A stretch of 64,000 nucleotides of DNA, taken from the NCBI RefSeq assembly GCF_014648055.1, contig NZ_BMQJ01000014.1:186001-250000 (forward strand). The letters run 5' to 3'. The notes beneath the pieces were generated by a model that saw only the letters and a list, made by a program, of their open reading frames with translations, searched no databases and was not told the origin of the DNA. Position numbers and translations under genes: made by a program. This stretch comes from Streptosporangium pseudovulgare (lineage in GTDB: Bacteria; Actinomycetota; Actinomycetes; Streptosporangiales; Streptosporangiaceae). Below are positions 62,247-64,000 of the stretch, piece after piece. The number at the start of each line of letters is the position of its first letter. Position 1 is the first letter of the stretch.

Positions 62247-64000
62247 GAGCTCTCATCCTTCAACGCCGACACGATCGTCTCGGCCGTGGCGGGGCCGATC
62301 CCGGGGACCTCGCAGATCTGGGCGGCGGTCGCCTCCCGCAGCCGCTTCACCGATCCGAAGTGCTTGATCAGGGCCTGCCTGCGGGCAGGCCCGAGCCCCG
62401 GCACCCCGTCCAGGGCGCTTTCCCTGACGCTCCTGGACCGCTTGGAACGATGGTAGGTGATGGCGAAGCGGTGGGCCTCGTCGCGCACCCGCTGCAGCAG
62501 GTAAAGGGCCTCGCTCGCCCGGGGGAGGATCACCGGCAGCTCCTCGTCCGGGAGCCAGACCTCCTCCAGCCGTTTGGCCAGGCCGCAGACCGCCACGTCG
62601 TCCACGCCCAGCTCGTCCAGCGCGCGCCGGGCGGCGGCGGCCTGGGCCGGGCCGCCGTCCACGACGACGAGGTTGGGCGGGTAGGCGAACTTGCGCGGCC
62701 TGCCGGTCTCGGGGTCGATGCCCGGCTCGCCGCCCGCCCCGGGATCGATCCCCGGCTCGGCGCCCGCCTCGGAATCGGCGCCCATCTCGACGTCGAGCTC
62801 CCCGGTGGCCGAGCGCTCCTCGAGGTACCGCTTGAACCGCCGCGAGATCACCTCGTGGATCGAGGCGACGTCTCCCCCGGTGGTGCGGACGGAGAACCTG
62901 CGGTATTCACTCTTGCGGGCCAGGCCGTCCTCGAAGACCACCATGGAGGCCACCACGTCCGTGCCCTGCATGTGGGAGACGTCGTAGCACTCGATGCGCA
63001 GCGGCGCCTGGTCGAGGCCGAGGGCGTCGGCGACCTCCTGCAGCGCCCTGCTGCGCGACGTCAGGTCGCTGGCCCGCTTGAGCTTGTGCTGCCGGAGCGC
63101 CTCCGCCGCGTTGCGCTCGACGGTCGTCAGCAGGTCCTTCTTGTCGCCGCGCTGCGGGACGCGGATCTCCACCCGGCCCCCGCGGTGCTCGCCGAGCAGC
63201 TCGGCGATCGCGTCGGCGTCCGACGGCAGAACCGGCACCAGCACCTCCCGGGGGACCGCCTCGGCGGCCGCCTCGCCGTAGATCTGCAGCAGGAACCGCT
63301 CGACCAGCTCACCGGGACCGGTCTCCTCGACCTTGTCCACCACCCAGCCGCGCTGACCCCTGATACGGCCGCCGCGGACGTAGAAGACCTGGACGGCCGC
63401 CTCCAGCGGGTCCTCGGCCAGCGCGACCACGTCGCAGTCGGTGTTGTCGCCCAGCACGACGGCCTGCTTCTCCATGGCCCGCCGCAGGGCCTGGATGTCG
63501 TCGCGCAGCCGGGCGGCCCGCTCGTACTCCTGCTCGGCGGCGGCCCGGGCCATCTCGCGCTCCAGCCGTCTGACGAACCGGCCGGTGTTGCCCGCCATGA
63601 AGTCGCAGAAGTCCTCGGCCAGGGTCCGGTGGTCCTCGGGGCTGATCCGGCCCACGCAGGGCGCCGAGCACTTGTCGATGTAACCCAGCAGGCAGGGCCG
63701 GCCGACCTGCCCGGCCCGCCGGAACACCCCCGTCGAGCAGCTCCGGATCGGGAACACCCGCAGCAGCAGGTCCACCGTCTCCCGGATCGCCCAGGCGTGG
63801 GAGTAGGGGCCGAAGTAGCGGGTGCCCTTGCGCTTGGCCCCCCGCAGGACCTGCACGCGGGGGAACTCCTCCCCCATGGTGACCGCGAGGTAGGGGTAGG
63901 ACTTGTCGTCGCGGTACTTGACGTTGAACCGCGGGTCGTACTCCTTGATCCAGGAGTATTCGAGCTGGAGCGCCTCCACCTCGGTGCCGACGACCGTCCA
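62243..64000 (-). CDS. uvrC: UvrC, excinuclease ABC subunit C (5' end outside window)
   Basis: Excision repair nuclease; 585 residues are visible and the first 60 or so, with the GIY-YIG start, lie beyond the right edge. At 64000 the frame reads [19 protein letters not shown], typical of UvrC. In order: the rest of the N-terminal nuclease, the Cys-rich [11 protein letters not shown] and [13 protein letters not shown] region, the UVR helix (about visible residue 150), the RNase H-like nuclease ([19 protein letters not shown]) and two helix-hairpin-helix motifs at the end ([24 protein letters not shown]). An acidic GIDP-repeat loop (62700-62790) is inserted. Confidence 0.95.
   Translation of the reverse strand, partial: WTVVGTEVEALQLEYSWIKEYDPRFNVKYRDDKSYPYLAVTMGEEFPRVQVLRGAKRKGTRYFGPYSHAWAIRETVDLLLRVFPIRSCSTGVFRRAGQVGRPCLLGYIDKCSAPCVGRISPEDHRTLAEDFCDFMAGNTGRFVRRLEREMARAAAEQEYERAARLRDDIQALRRAMEKQAVVLGDNTDCDVVALAEDPLEAAVQVFYVRGGRIRGQRGWVVDKVEETGPGELVERFLLQIYGEAAAEAVPREVLVPVLPSDADAIAELLGEHRGGRVEIRVPQRGDKKDLLTTVERNAAEALRQHKLKRASDLTSRSRALQEVADALGLDQAPLRIECYDVSHMQGTDVVASMVVFEDGLARKSEYRRFSVRTTGGDVASIHEVISRRFKRYLEERSATGELDVEMGADSEAGAEPGIDPGAGGEPGIDPETGRPRKFAYPPNLVVVDGGPAQAAAARRALDELGVDDVAVCGLAKRLEEVWLPDEELPVILPRASEALYLLQRVRDEAHRFAITYHRSKRSRSVRESALDGVPGLGPARRQALIKHFGSVKRLREATAAQICEVPGIGPATAETIVSALKDESS

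Overview
The window is very GC-rich DNA (GTG/TTG starts, almost every third codon position G or C, dense 1-4 bp stop/start overlaps) from an actinomycete. The gene order sufR-sufB-sufD-Rieske-sufC, the tkt-tal-pgi-zwf-opcA-pgl block, the gap-pgk-tpiA-secG-rbpA block and uvrC-rapZ-yvcK-whiA are actinobacterial signatures. rbpA, opcA and whiA point the same way. The proteins look closest to Streptosporangiales (Streptosporangium/Nonomuraea-like), but that placement is an inference. I see no rRNA, tRNA, CRISPR array, transposase or phage gene. All DNA looks like one chromosomal compartment with uniform codon use.

Region by region. 1-4400 (minus strand): SUF iron-sulfur assembly operon led by its own repressor gene sufR. 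4394-9770: a Bcr/CflA-type drug exporter, a two-domain VOC protein, a two-gene ABC exporter and an EamA exporter. 9849-22646 (minus strand): a catabolic island of 13 genes for hydroxyproline/proline-type amino acids. It holds two proline-racemase-superfamily enzymes, a three-subunit D-amino-acid (D-hydroxyproline-type) dehydrogenase, a DapA-like deaminase, an ornithine-cyclodeaminase-like reductase, a complete LIV-type ABC importer and a GntR/FCD regulator. 22879-27152: heme A synthase and heme O synthase genes flanking a DUF218 protein and a PrsW-type membrane protease. 27469-35924: pentose-phosphate and glycolysis operon (tkt, tal, pgi, zwf, opcA, then pgl).

36002-55072 is a mixed accessory region: an adenosine-deaminase-like enzyme, an alpha/beta hydrolase, an ACT-GNAT fusion, an FAD oxidoreductase with an amidohydrolase, an unrecognised membrane protein, a secreted endonuclease/phosphatase-discoidin protein, a miniature YhiM-like membrane protein, DinB, DUF488 and VOC proteins, a quinone-oxidoreductase-like enzyme, an FAD monooxygenase with a TetR regulator, and a NarL-type two-component system. 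55201-64000 (minus strand) is housekeeping: rbpA, secG, tpiA, pgk, gap, whiA, yvcK, rapZ and the 5'-truncated uvrC.

How parts fit together: the two carbon blocks (pentose phosphate, lower glycolysis) are chromosomal core. The hydroxyproline island would feed 2-oxoglutarate semialdehyde into the TCA cycle, but the last dehydrogenase of that route is not in the window. The most informative regulatory DNA is a SufR-type operator lying on the promoter of sufR, a DasR-like (dre) site over the gap promoter, matched palindromes in front of two hydroxyproline-island operons, and a recurrent layout in which a TANNNT box sits 6-7 bp before the start codon, predicting many leaderless transcripts.
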